From Enhydrobacter sp. (GTDB lineage: Bacteria > Pseudomonadota > Alphaproteobacteria > Reyranellales > Reyranellaceae): 57,115 bases of DNA. A model generated the notes under the pieces. The model was not told where the DNA came from, did not search any database, and worked only from the letters and a program-made list of their open reading frames with translations. Positions within the stretch are counted from its first letter, which is position 1. Every line of letters begins with the position of its first letter. A program made the position numbers and the translations under genes. Positions 18,776-27,245 of this stretch are shown here, piece by piece. Where the stretch lies: assembly GCA_026126105.1 (NCBI GenBank), contig JAHCJV010000034.1, positions 1 through 57,115 on the forward strand. The letters are read 5' to 3'.

Positions 18776-19363
18776 TCAGCGCACGGTCAGCCCTCGTGGG
18801 CCGATGTCGGGTCGCTTCTTGAGCACGGCCTCCGGCTCGCCGGCCTGGAAGCGGGCCAGCAGTTCGTCTGGATCGAAGTCGACACCGATCGGATTCTCCT
18901 CGAAGGCGGGTGAGCGGATCCAGTCGTTCGCCTGTGCCATGGTCGCGAAGTTGTCGATCTGCAGCTCGACCCTATTGCCGTCCGGATCCTCGTAGTACAT
19001 CGAGGTCGTCGGACCGTGATTGATGCAATAGCGCGGCACGATCCCGCGTTCCTTGAGGCGCGCGAACGTCGCGAGCAGGTCGCGAAGGCCGGCATAGGTG
19101 AAGGCGACATGGTGCAGGCCTGGTGCCAGCCCCTCGGACTTCTTCAAATCCGGCATCTGGATGACGGCGACGCGATGATGCTCGTCGTCGTAAGTCATGA
19201 AGCCAATGAATTCGTTCTCGAAGACGATGGCGCCGCCCAGCACCGCGACGTACCAGTCGAGAAGGGCCCGCTTGTCCGTGGTCCGCAGCACGATATGGGC
19301 GAGCTTGGTCGGCACGATCGTCGCCGCTTCGATGCCATGGGTGAGACTGCTGTCAGGCGCCAT
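18776..19363 (-). CDS. VOC-superfamily enzyme, extradiol-dioxygenase-like
   Basis: The 195-residue protein has the paired beta-alpha-beta-beta-beta modules of glyoxalase/bleomycin-resistance/type I extradiol dioxygenases. Probable metal ligands are H23 (KLAHIVLRT), a His of GLHHVAF (H84 or H85) and E133 (NRVELQ). SMYYEDPDGNRVELQ is the pattern seen in extradiol dioxygenases acting on catechols. GGAAGGAGGA lies 5 bases before ATG 19363. Next to a phenol-type monooxygenase, ring cleavage of the hydroxylated product is a reasonable role, but a different VOC chemistry is possible. Confidence 0.85.
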   Translation of the reverse strand: MAPDSSLTHGIEAATIVPTKLAHIVLRTTDKRALLDWYVAVLGGAIVFENEFIGFMTYDDEHHRVAVIQMPDLKKSEGLAPGLHHVAFTYAGLRDLLATFARLKERGIVPRYCINHGPTTSMYYEDPDGNRVELQIDNFATMAQANDWIRSPAFEENPIGVDFDPDELLARFQAGEPEAVLKKRPDIGPRGLTVR

Positions 19364-19378
19364 TGCGTCCTCCTTCCG

Positions 19379-20590
19379 TCATTTCTTTGCCGGTCGCGCC
19401 ATGCTGGCGTCGATTACCTCGCCGAAAAGCTCGAACGTCTCGCCTGTGAAGCGTGCCAGCCGCGCCTGCTTGATCGGGTTGAAGTCGGTCGGGCTGGTGT
19501 TGACCTCGATGCCGGGCAGAAGCAGCGACAGCCGCAGCTGCTTCAGGTTGGCGGCCTCCTGCATGATGCGTTCGCGCGTAACGGTTCCGCCGCATTGCTG
19601 GATTACCTGCACGAGCGTCTGCGCCAGGCTGTAGGCGAAGGTGCCGAAGGCGTCGGCGGCATTGCCATTGGGATAGTACTTCTCCAGGAAGGCGCGGTAC
19701 TCGCGCACACCGGGATCGTCTTTCCAGGCCGCGTCGGCCGGATCCTTCAGGAACTGCGTTACGATGATGCCCCTCCCGGCCTCGGCTCCCGCGGGCTTCA
19801 GGGCAGCGACCGAGGACGAGACGCTGCTGACGAATTGTGTCGGCCGCCAGCCCGCCTCATGAGCGCGCCGGATCGCCTGGGCGGCAAATTTGGGCGTTGC
19901 GAAGTTCATGAAGACGTTGGCGCCCGAGGCCTTGAGGTCGAAGACCTGCGAATCGACCGTCGGATCGGTGACTTCATAGGTCACTGCACGGACGATCAGG
20001 CGGTTCGCGGCATCACCCAGCCCTTCGCGCAAGCCGGCGACCATGTCCTTACCCGAATCGTCGTTCTGGGAGAGGATTGCGATCTTCGCGTCCTTGATGT
20101 TGTCGAGCACGTACTTGGCGAAGATGCGCGCTTCGGCGGGATAGGAGATCTGCCAGCCCATCGTCCAGGGAAACTTCTCCGGATCGGCCCATTGGCTGGC
20201 GCCGCTGGCGACGAAAAGCTGCGGCACTTTCCGGCCGTTGAGATACCGGTGCACGGCCGCACTGGTCGGCGTCCCGATGCTGGCGAAGATCAGCAGGGCA
20301 TTGTCCCGCTCGACGAGTTGCCGCGTCATCTCGACGGTCTTGGGCGGGCTGTAGCCGTCGTCGAGGGAAAGCAGCCTGACCTTGCGGCCGGTGATGCCTC
20401 CCTGTTCGTTCAGCCGCGTGAAGAAAGCCTTGTGTGTATTGCCGACCACCGACAGGGCGGAGAGCGGGCCGCTATAGGGCGCCGTCTGGCCGATCACGAT
20501 CTCTTCCTGGGCCGATGCGGCGCCGCAGGCCATGGTCATCGCCGCCAGAGCCGCTGCCGCCAGCCGGCCAACCGCCATCGAACCTCGCAT
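19379..20590 (-). CDS. ABC transporter substrate-binding protein (Peripla_BP_6, Leu/Ile/Val-binding type)
   Basis: The 403-residue precursor has a signal peptide ending near ACGAASAQ and then EIVIGQTAPYSGPLSALSVVGNTHKAFFTRLNEQGGI, typical of type I periplasmic binding proteins for branched-chain amino acids, amides or aromatic acids. ATG 20590 has GGAGG 5 bases upstream, which favours it over TTG 20602 and ATG 20578. No permease or ATPase gene is nearby, so it must use a transporter encoded elsewhere. It heads the unit with the VOC enzyme (15-base gap) and the monooxygenase, and is divergent from a TetR gene with a shared operator, so it probably captures the substrate of this pathway. Confidence 0.9.
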   Translation of the reverse strand: MRGSMAVGRLAAAALAAMTMACGAASAQEEIVIGQTAPYSGPLSALSVVGNTHKAFFTRLNEQGGITGRKVRLLSLDDGYSPPKTVEMTRQLVERDNALLIFASIGTPTSAAVHRYLNGRKVPQLFVASGASQWADPEKFPWTMGWQISYPAEARIFAKYVLDNIKDAKIAILSQNDDSGKDMVAGLREGLGDAANRLIVRAVTYEVTDPTVDSQVFDLKASGANVFMNFATPKFAAQAIRRAHEAGWRPTQFVSSVSSSVAALKPAGAEAGRGIIVTQFLKDPADAAWKDDPGVREYRAFLEKYYPNGNAADAFGTFAYSLAQTLVQVIQQCGGTVTRERIMQEAANLKQLRLSLLLPGIEVNTSPTDFNPIKQARLARFTGETFELFGEVIDASMARPAKK

Positions 20591-20630
20591 CGTCTCCTCC
20601 AAGTCGCTCTCGGGCGAAGGTGAAGGGTGG

Positions 20631-20658
20631 TTGACTTCAAGTCAATGACTTCAAGTCG
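20631..20658. promoter_or_regulatory. two tandem palindromes, probable TetR operator
   Basis: TTGACTTCAAGTCAA at 20631-20645 is a perfect 15-bp palindrome around a central C. It is followed at 20646-20658 by TGACTTCAAGTCG, a second copy of the core GACTTCAAGTC. The two centres (20638 and 20652) are 14 bp apart. The site lies between the divergent starts of the binding protein and the TetR gene, where a TetR dimer pair would control both. Binding is inferred; the repeat is seen directly. Confidence 0.8.
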
Positions 20659-20692
20659 ACAAATGTCATTCCTCCCGATAGGCTCGGAGCTG

Positions 20693-21361
20693 ATGCGCGA
20701 AAGCGGAAAGATCGGCGTGCGGCAGGCGCGCGCGGGAGAGGCGCGGCAACGCCTGCTGCGGTCGGCGGCCAAGCTCTTTGCGCGCCGGCCGTACGAGACA
20801 GTGGAGGTCGACGACATCGTGGGCCGCGCCGGAATGGCGCACGGATCGCTCTTCCATCACTTCGGCAGCAAGCGCGGCATCTATCTCGCGGCGATGGAAG
20901 AGATTGCCGCGCACCTGCGCGCGCGCCGTGCCGACCGCCTCCGCGAGGGGGCGGAAGGCCCGATCGCCGACATGGAGGCGCAATACGCCTCAATCGCCGA
21001 CAACCCGGCGTTCTTCGTCAGCCTGATGCGCGGCAGCATCGGCGCCGACGCCGACGTCCAGCAGATCTTCGAGCGGGACCGATGGACGGCGATCGAGGCC
21101 AAAGCACGGCAGCTCGGTCTCGAATCCACCCATCCGGCCGTGCGGATCGCGCTCCGCGGTTGGATCGCCAGCGCCGATCAGGCGGCGTTGACGTGGATAG
21201 AGCTCGATCGGCCGTTCGCCCTCTCGTGCCTCGTCGCGAGTTTCCTGCCCACCCTGTCGGCCGCACTCGATACGATCACGCGGCTCGATCCGTCGGTCGA
21301 TCTCTCGGCGGCCCGCGCCTTTCTTGAGACGGAAAGCGCCAGGCTTGCTGTCGGGCAATAG
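20693..21361 (+). CDS. TetR/AcrR-family transcriptional regulator
   Basis: The 222-residue protein has an N-terminal helix-turn-helix: RQRLLRSAAKLFARRPYETVEVDDIVGRAGMAHGSLFHHFGSKRGIYLAAM, the full TetR signature. The C-terminal ligand domain is not recognisable. ATG 20693 has a GGAG three bases before it and leaves the double palindrome upstream of the gene; starts at 20627 or 20663 would place the operator inside or hard against the coding sequence. It probably represses itself and the divergent substrate-binding/VOC/monooxygenase unit, with the pathway substrate as inducer. Confidence 0.9.
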   Translation: MRESGKIGVRQARAGEARQRLLRSAAKLFARRPYETVEVDDIVGRAGMAHGSLFHHFGSKRGIYLAAMEEIAAHLRARRADRLREGAEGPIADMEAQYASIADNPAFFVSLMRGSIGADADVQQIFERDRWTAIEAKARQLGLESTHPAVRIALRGWIASADQAALTWIELDRPFALSCLVASFLPTLSAALDTITRLDPSVDLSAARAFLETESARLAVGQ

Positions 21362-21441
21362 CCTGGAAGGCATTATCGTTCCATCGCCCGATAGACGTGG
21401 CGCTGCGTTGGCATGGCGGTGGAATGTCGCCGCTGGTCGCG

Positions 21442-21727
21442 TCAGCGCCGCAGGTCAATCACCAGCATGTCGCCGTTCTCGTTGCCGGCAGCGAGGCGGA
21501 AGCCGTCGGGCGACCAGGTGAGAGCGCTGACCGGCGAGCCGTCGGACATCTTGAGCACCACCGAGCGGCGCATCTTGATGTCCCCGAGCTACAGCTCGCC
21601 CGAATCGTAGCCGCCGGCCACGTAGGCAGTGAACTTGCCGTCCGTGCTCCATCTCAGCGCGACACGGCTGCCGCGCCGAGCCCGGTCGCCCCGCTTGTGT
21701 ACGGACCGAACTCGCGCACTTTGCCGC
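21442..21727 (-). pseudogene. decayed copy of the WD40 gene
   Basis: 21442-21624 aligns with 23889-24071, the 3' end of the intact WD40 gene, at equal length without indels and with scattered substitutions. 21630-21677 then matches about 24329-24377, and 21703-21719 matches about 24502-24518, so two internal blocks (about 258 and 124 bp) are missing. In the first block the CAG codon of the intact gene's GELQLGDI has become TAG (minus strand 21591-21589). It is therefore a nonsense-bearing, deleted remnant on the same strand as the intact gene, with the kinase gene lying between the two. It fills most of the 520-base gap between the TetR and kinase genes; the rest of that gap shows nothing I can name. 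Confidence 0.85.
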
Positions 21728-21881
21728 GTCCGGCGCTACTGTGCGTACGCTGGCCGGAAACAAACACACGGCAGCCACCCAGCGCAAAAGCAAGCAGCTC
21801 GAGCGCACCTGTCGCCATTGTCGTTGCCGGCCGATGGAGGGAGGCCTAGATTTGCCGTCCAGAGTCGGGGGACGGTCCCTC

Positions 21882-23885
21882 ATGACGGTAAGAGGGTCGA
21901 GCGCTGCGCCGCCGATAGATTTCGACGCGCTGCCGATCGGGTCACGGATTGCCCGATACGAGGTCAAGGGAGTGCTGGGCCAAGGCGGTTTCGGCATTAC
22001 CTACCTTGCGCTCGACGAGCAGCTGGGGCGCGAGGTCGCGATCAAGGAGTATCTGCCGTCTCTCCTCGCCATTCGGCGTCATGGGGCCGACGTGATGCCC
22101 CGGTCGGCCCAAATGGCAGATGAATTCAACTGGGGTCGCGAGCGGTTCGTCGCCGAGGCTCGCATCCTGGCCACGCTGTACGATGCCCCTGGGGTTGTGC
22201 GGGTGCACGACTTCCTGGAAGCCAACGGCACTGCCTACATGATCATGGAGTGCGTGCAAGGCCGGACGCTCGAGAAGGTGCTGGCCGAGCGCACGCGGCT
22301 TGGCCCCGGCGAGATCGCGACCATCCTGGAGCCTTTGCTGCTAGGGCTGGAGAGGGTTCATGCCGCGGGCTTCCTGCATCGCGACATCAAGCCTGCGAAC
22401 ATCCTGTTGCGGCCCGACGGCAGACCGACGCTGATCGACTTTGGCGCATCGCGCGCCGCAGCGGCCGGAATGGCGTCGGCCACGACTGCGATCTTCACGC
22501 CGGGCTATTCCGCGCCAGAACAGATCACGTCGGCCAACCAGGGACCGTGGACCGACATCTATTCCTTGGCAGCCACTCTGCATCGGGCGATCACCGGCGC
22601 CCTGCCGCCGAGCAGCTTCGAGCGCTTGCTCGACGACCAATACCAGCCGCTACTACGACGGGCTCCCGCAGGCTTCGAGCTGGCGCTGCTTGCCGGTGTT
22701 GACGCCGGTCTCGTCCTTCGTCCCGCCAGGCGTCCGCAAACCATCGCTGCTTGGCGCGATCTTTTTTTGCAGCAGCCGTCGCCGCCGAGGGTAAGCATGC
22801 CGGTCTCTACCGACCTGCACGCTGGTGACGACACACCGACGGTGGCGATGTTTCCATCGAGGGCGTCGCTTGCCCTCGGTACGGCATCGCGAACTCGTGG
22901 GGCGCGTCCCACGCGCTCGCTGCTTCAAGCTAGTCTGGGTGTCGGCCTCGCGGCTGCACTCGGTGGGGGCGCATGGCTCGTTCTCGAAGACCGCTCCCTG
23001 GAGGCGAAACGTGGAAGCGCTGCGATCGAGGTCGCCAGTCTTCACCAAGCCGCAGAGGATTCCCGTCGAAGCGCCGTCACTGAGGCCGAAGCACGGAGGC
23101 AGCCGGAGCAGGCCCTGGCCGGCAACAGCGGCGAGCGCCGCGCGGCGGAGGAGGAGAAACGGCGGCAGCTCGAGCTGAGGGCGGCGGCAGAACTCGAAGC
23201 GAGGAAGCGGGCGGAGGCTGCCGAGGCGGCCCTCGGCCTGATGCCTTCGGATCGCGCGCTGGTCCAGGTCGCTCTGGCCTCGCTCGGATTCGACGCGGGA
23301 GGCGTCGACGGCGCCTTTGGGTCGCGCAGCCGCGAGATGATCGCCGGCTGGCAGAAAGCCCGTAATCAGCCGCCGACCGGGTTCCTGACGGACAGCCAGA
23401 AGCCGGAGCTGCTGCGCGAGGCGGCCGCCGCTGTTCAGAAATTCGAGGAAGAGCAGAGGAAGAAGGCCGACGAGAGCGCTGCGCGCAAGGCCGGCGCCGG
23501 CTTGAACGCACCTGCCGCGACATCGTTGACACCCGGCACAGTGCAGCCGGTCCCCGTGGCCGCGTCGATCGACGGCAGTTACGCGGGCGCTCTGACGACC
23601 TCTACCGTCGGGGGGCCCTTGATTTCGATGTTGTTCAACGCGACGTTCACGCTGGCAAATGGGCGGGTGACCGGAGAGGTCAACGAGCGGCGCTGTGGGA
23701 CCTTCAAGTTCTCTCTGCCGTCGACGCCTGCCGGCGAATTCGCAGGCCGCATCCGCTTTCCCGAGGATGCCAGTTGTTCGACGTCGAGCGCTGAAATCAC
23801 CGGAAAGATCGCCGGCGACTTGCTGAAGGTCGATATCCGGGCACAGCGCGTGAAGGTATACGCCTCGTTGAAGAGGACGAGCTGA
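21882..23885 (+). CDS. membrane Ser/Thr protein kinase with peptidoglycan-binding-like domain
   Basis: From ATG 21882 the protein is 667 residues. A Hanks-type kinase domain spans about 25-295: glycine loop GQGGFG (33-38), Lys55 in VAIK, HRDIKPANILL (166-), DFG (186-188) and APEQ (211-214), so all catalytic residues are present. One transmembrane helix lies at about 347-368, then an Ala/Glu/Arg-rich coiled coil (about 380-450), a PG_binding_1-like repeat (455-505, GFDAGGVDGAFGSRSREMIAGWQ) and a C-terminal beta-rich domain (562-667) I do not recognise. The outer part could sense cell-wall or periplasmic ligands. In-frame ATG 21834 would add 16 residues. Its stop is 3 bases from the convergent WD40 stop. 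Confidence 0.9.
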   Translation: MTVRGSSAAPPIDFDALPIGSRIARYEVKGVLGQGGFGITYLALDEQLGREVAIKEYLPSLLAIRRHGADVMPRSAQMADEFNWGRERFVAEARILATLYDAPGVVRVHDFLEANGTAYMIMECVQGRTLEKVLAERTRLGPGEIATILEPLLLGLERVHAAGFLHRDIKPANILLRPDGRPTLIDFGASRAAAAGMASATTAIFTPGYSAPEQITSANQGPWTDIYSLAATLHRAITGALPPSSFERLLDDQYQPLLRRAPAGFELALLAGVDAGLVLRPARRPQTIAAWRDLFLQQPSPPRVSMPVSTDLHAGDDTPTVAMFPSRASLALGTASRTRGARPTRSLLQASLGVGLAAALGGGAWLVLEDRSLEAKRGSAAIEVASLHQAAEDSRRSAVTEAEARRQPEQALAGNSGERRAAEEEKRRQLELRAAAELEARKRAEAAEAALGLMPSDRALVQVALASLGFDAGGVDGAFGSRSREMIAGWQKARNQPPTGFLTDSQKPELLREAAAAVQKFEEEQRKKADESAARKAGAGLNAPAATSLTPGTVQPVPVAASIDGSYAGALTTSTVGGPLISMLFNATFTLANGRVTGEVNERRCGTFKFSLPSTPAGEFAGRIRFPEDASCSTSSAEITGKIAGDLLKVDIRAQRVKVYASLKRTS

Positions 23886-23888
23886 CGG

Positions 23889-24935
23889 TCAGCGCCGCAG
23901 ATCGATCACCAGCATGTCGCCGTTCTCGTTACCGGCCGCGAGACGGGTGCCGTCAGGCGACCAGGCCAGCGCGCTGACCGGCGCGCCGTCGGACATCTTG
24001 AGCACCACCGACCGACGGGTCTTGATGTCGCCGAGCTGCAGCTCCCCCGAATCGTAGCCGCCAGCCACGTACTCCGCGGTGGGATGGGCGGCAACTACAG
24101 TGAAGAGGCCTGCGCCTTCCTCGCCGAACTGCAGCGGTGGCTTGCCTTCGGGTCCCTTGCCGGCGAACGGCCAGGCGGTGAACACCGGCTGAGAAGAGGT
24201 GTAGAGCCAGCGCGCATCGGCTGACCACGACAGCGACTTCACCTTGGCCGGATAGCCCGCCATGCGCATGTCATTCGCCTGGGCGATGCGCCAGACATGG
24301 ATGTCGTTTTCCTGCGTGCCGGTGGCGATGAACTTGCCGTCCGTGCTCCATTTCAGCGCGACATGGCTGCCGCGCCAGGCAAAGCGGCGCGGCGGCAGGA
24401 CCACGTGGCCGATGCTCCAGATCGTGATGCCATCGTAGTGAGAGCAGGCGATGCGGCTGCCGTCCTTGCTGAAGTCGACCGCCGTTACCGTGCTCTGATG
24501 CGGGCCGAACTCGCGCACCTCGCCGGACTTGTCGACCACCAGCGCCATCTTGCCGGCCGAGGCAGCAACGGTGCCGTTGCCGCGATGGGCGGCGAGCTTG
24601 TCGATCCACTTGCCTTTGTGGTTGGCGATCTCCGTCGCTTTGCCGTCGAGGCCGATGCGCAGCAGGCGACCATCGTCGCCACCGCTAACGAAGCCGTCAT
24701 TGAGCGGATCTGCGATCAGCGAGAGCACCGCGCCCTTGTGGACCGGGTCGGTCGCTGCACTCGGCGCTGCCGTGACGTCGGCCGCGATCAGGCGCACGCA
24801 TCCGTCACCGAGCGCAAAAGCGGCGATCTTGCCGTCGCGACTGAAGGCACAGGCGGAGACGGGAGCATCCGCCGCGACCGAGCGGGAGGGCGGCAGCGTA
24901 GCGCGCCACGCCGGATTTCCGAGATCGAACTTCAC
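23889..24935 (-). CDS. WD40-repeat protein
   Basis: The 348-residue protein is a run of WD40-like blades without a signal peptide: recurring strand-turn patterns such as FSRDGKIAAFALGDGCVRLI, FSKDGSRIACSHYDGITIWSI, WSTDGKFIATGTQENDIHVWRI and WSPDGTRLAAGNENGDMLVIDL. Six or seven blades would form one propeller, a scaffold for protein contacts. Start is GTG 24935, four bases after the CobW stop, so the two genes are probably co-translated. This points to a job alongside the CobW GTPase (metal trafficking), which is inference. A decayed second copy lies at 21442-21727. Confidence 0.88.
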   Translation of the reverse strand: MKFDLGNPAWRATLPPSRSVAADAPVSACAFSRDGKIAAFALGDGCVRLIAADVTAAPSAATDPVHKGAVLSLIADPLNDGFVSGGDDGRLLRIGLDGKATEIANHKGKWIDKLAAHRGNGTVAASAGKMALVVDKSGEVREFGPHQSTVTAVDFSKDGSRIACSHYDGITIWSIGHVVLPPRRFAWRGSHVALKWSTDGKFIATGTQENDIHVWRIAQANDMRMAGYPAKVKSLSWSADARWLYTSSQPVFTAWPFAGKGPEGKPPLQFGEEGAGLFTVVAAHPTAEYVAGGYDSGELQLGDIKTRRSVVLKMSDGAPVSALAWSPDGTRLAAGNENGDMLVIDLRR

Positions 24936-24939
24936 CGGC

Positions 24940-25905
24940 TTACTTCAGGCAGTCTTCGAAACCGCGCTTCAGATTCTCGGCGTCGAGATTGCGGCCGATA
25001 AAGACCAGCTTGCTGGCGCGCTTCTCGCCATCCTTCCATAAAGAGCCCCAGTCGGCATCCATCATCATGTGCACGCCCTGGAAGACATAGCGCCTGGGCG
25101 CCCCGTCGATCGCCAGGATGCCCTTGCTGCGCAGGATGTCGCCGCCGCGCAGCTGAAGCAGCGCGCCCATCCACTTCTGGAACCTGTCGGGATCGACCGG
25201 CCTGTCGGCCGTGAAGGAGAGGCTCGCGACCTCGTCGCCGTGGTCGTGGTCGTGGCCGTGCTCGAGGAAATCGGGCTCGAACTCCAGGATACGCTTGAGA
25301 TCGAACGCACCCTTGTCGAGTATCGCGGCGAGCTCGATCTGGCTCTTCTGCGTGCGGTGCAGCCGCGCATAGGGATTGATCGACTTGATCCTGGCCTCGA
25401 CCTTGGCGAGATCCTCGGCGCTGACCAGGTCGGTCTTGTTGAGCAGGATCACGTCGGCGAAGGCGACCTGCTCCTCCGCCTCGTCGCCCTGCTCGAGCTG
25501 GCCGAGGAAGTGCTTGGCGTCGACCACGGTGACGATCGCATCCAGCCGCGTGCGGGCCTTCACGTCTTCGTCCGTAAAGAAGGTCTGGGCGACAGGGCCG
25601 GGATCGGCCAGGCCGGTCGTCTCGACCAGGATGCCGTCGAACTTCTCCTTGCGCTTCATCAGCCCTTCGATGATGCGGATCAGGTCGCCGCGCACGGTGC
25701 AGCAGATGCAGCCGTTGTTCATCTCGAATACTTCCTCGTCGGCATTGACCACCAGGTCGTTGTCGACGCCGAGCTCGCCGAACTCGTTGACGATCACGGC
25801 GTATTTCTTGCCGTGCTGCTCGCTCAATATACGGTTCAGCAGCGTGGTCTTGCCGGCGCCGAGATAGCCGGTGAGCACGGTCACGGGAACTTGTGCCTGA
25901 GCCAT
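24940..25905 (-). CDS. CobW/YjiA-family GTPase (COG0523), metal-chaperone type
   Basis: COG0523 GTPases insert or deliver metals, often zinc. The 321-residue protein has Walker A GYLGAGKT (13-20), the CxCC metal motif GCICC (66-69), ETTGLADP, NKTDLV for guanine recognition (156-159), a His-rich stretch EHGHDHDHGDE and the C-terminal CobW_C domain ending in FIGRNLD. ATG 25905 is preferred over the first in-frame ATG 25959, because family members start just before VTVLTGYLGAGKTT. A Zur box was looked for upstream and not found. It is the first gene of a pair with the WD40 gene. Confidence 0.93.
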   Translation of the reverse strand: MAQAQVPVTVLTGYLGAGKTTLLNRILSEQHGKKYAVIVNEFGELGVDNDLVVNADEEVFEMNNGCICCTVRGDLIRIIEGLMKRKEKFDGILVETTGLADPGPVAQTFFTDEDVKARTRLDAIVTVVDAKHFLGQLEQGDEAEEQVAFADVILLNKTDLVSAEDLAKVEARIKSINPYARLHRTQKSQIELAAILDKGAFDLKRILEFEPDFLEHGHDHDHGDEVASLSFTADRPVDPDRFQKWMGALLQLRGGDILRSKGILAIDGAPRRYVFQGVHMMMDADWGSLWKDGEKRASKLVFIGRNLDAENLKRGFEDCLK

Positions 25906-26030
25906 TGGAGTCCTCGAAATCTGGGCTTTGGAGATAGGAGCTTCGCCGGAAGGGCGCAACTCCAGTTACGCCGTCCGGTGCTTCGGCCCCGACCGAATCG
26001 TTCCCAGACCACGACGTGCTACCACACGAC

Positions 26031-27245
26031 ATGTCCCGGATGTTCTACGGCTGGCGGATCGTCGCGGTTTGCCTGGTGGCCTCGGTTTTCGCCAACGCGC
26101 TCGGCCTTTTCGGCGCGGGCGTCTATCTGCATGCGCTGGTCGAGCAGAAGGGATGGCCGACCGGCCTCGTCTCCGGCGCGATAACGCTCTTCTATGTCGT
26201 GAGTGCGCTGCTGCTGATCCCCGTCGGCGGCATCCTCGGCCGTTTCGGCCCGCAGCCGATCTTTGCACTCGGCATAACGGCACTAGCCGCAGGCGTCGCT
26301 GCGATCGGTCATCTCTCTGTACCCTGGCAGACCTACGCTGCCTTTCTCGTCATGGGAATCGGCTGGGCGTGCCTGTCGATGACGGCTGTAGCGACGACGC
26401 TCGCGCCGTGGTTCGAACGTCATCAGGGCCGCGCGGTGTCGATCGCTTCACTGGGGGCGAGTGTCGGCGGCCTGGCCGGCGTTCCGGTCTTGCTGTTCGG
26501 CATCGACCGGCTGGGACTTTCCGCGACCACGACGGTCGGGGCGGTGATTGCCTTGGCGGTGATGTTGCCTCCGGCGGTTTTCGTGCTGAAGCGCCGTCCT
26601 CAGGATATTGGCCTTCTGCCCGATGGCGCCGTCGTGGCATCTTCTGCCGCCGCGCCCCGGGGACCGGCATGGACCCGTCGTGACGCGCTGCGCACCGCGG
26701 CGCTGCGCAGCGTGATGGCGGGCTTCGGCATAGGCATGATGGTGCAGGTCGGCTTTGTCACTCACCAGGTGACCTTGCTGTCGCCCGTGCTCGGAACCGC
26801 CGGGACGTCGGTCGCGGTATCGCTGACGGCGATCGCGGCCCTCCTGAGCCGGCTGCTGCTCGCGCGGTTTGCCGATCAGATCAGCGCGCGCACGACCGCG
26901 GCGGCGATGATGATCGTGGCGGCGGGCGCGTTGTCCGCCATGGCGATCTGGTCCGTGCCGGCGATGCTCATCGCGGGCAGCGCGTTGATGGGCATGACCA
27001 TCGGCAATGTCACGACGCTGGCGCCGATCATTGTCCGTCGTGAATTCGGCGCGGCGGCGTTCGGCGGCGTCTACGGCATCGCGTCGTGCGTCATTCAGCT
27101 TGCCATTGCGCTCGGCCCGAGCTTCTACGGATTGCTGCACGATGCGTCCGGGAACTACCGCCTGCCGCTCCTGCTGGCGGCAGCGATCGACGTCGGCGCC
27201 GCCCTCGTCGTCCTCGCCGGAAGTGCTAAGGCCGTTCGCCCCTGA
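26031..27245 (+). CDS. MFS transporter, monocarboxylate/oxalate-formate antiporter-like
   Basis: The 404-residue protein has about 12 helices. The N-terminal MSRMFYGWRIVAVCLVASVFANALGLFGAGVYLHAL and the loop after helix 2-3 are typical of the MCT/OxlT-type MFS group that moves small organic acids, but substrate is not predictable. ATG 26031 is chosen over the upstream GTG 26016 because it fits the usual FYGW start. It is divergent from cobW and convergent with the UbiH-like gene, whose end it overlaps by 20 bases. Confidence 0.85.
   Translation: MSRMFYGWRIVAVCLVASVFANALGLFGAGVYLHALVEQKGWPTGLVSGAITLFYVVSALLLIPVGGILGRFGPQPIFALGITALAAGVAAIGHLSVPWQTYAAFLVMGIGWACLSMTAVATTLAPWFERHQGRAVSIASLGASVGGLAGVPVLLFGIDRLGLSATTTVGAVIALAVMLPPAVFVLKRRPQDIGLLPDGAVVASSAAAPRGPAWTRRDALRTAALRSVMAGFGIGMMVQVGFVTHQVTLLSPVLGTAGTSVAVSLTAIAALLSRLLLARFADQISARTTAAAMMIVAAGALSAMAIWSVPAMLIAGSALMGMTIGNVTTLAPIIVRREFGAAAFGGVYGIASCVIQLAIALGPSFYGLLHDASGNYRLPLLLAAAIDVGAALVVLAGSAKAVRP

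Noticed and set aside
24936..25980. Zur box before cobW
   Set aside because: No sequence near the start resembles the GTTATA-type Zur palindrome; zinc control is left open.
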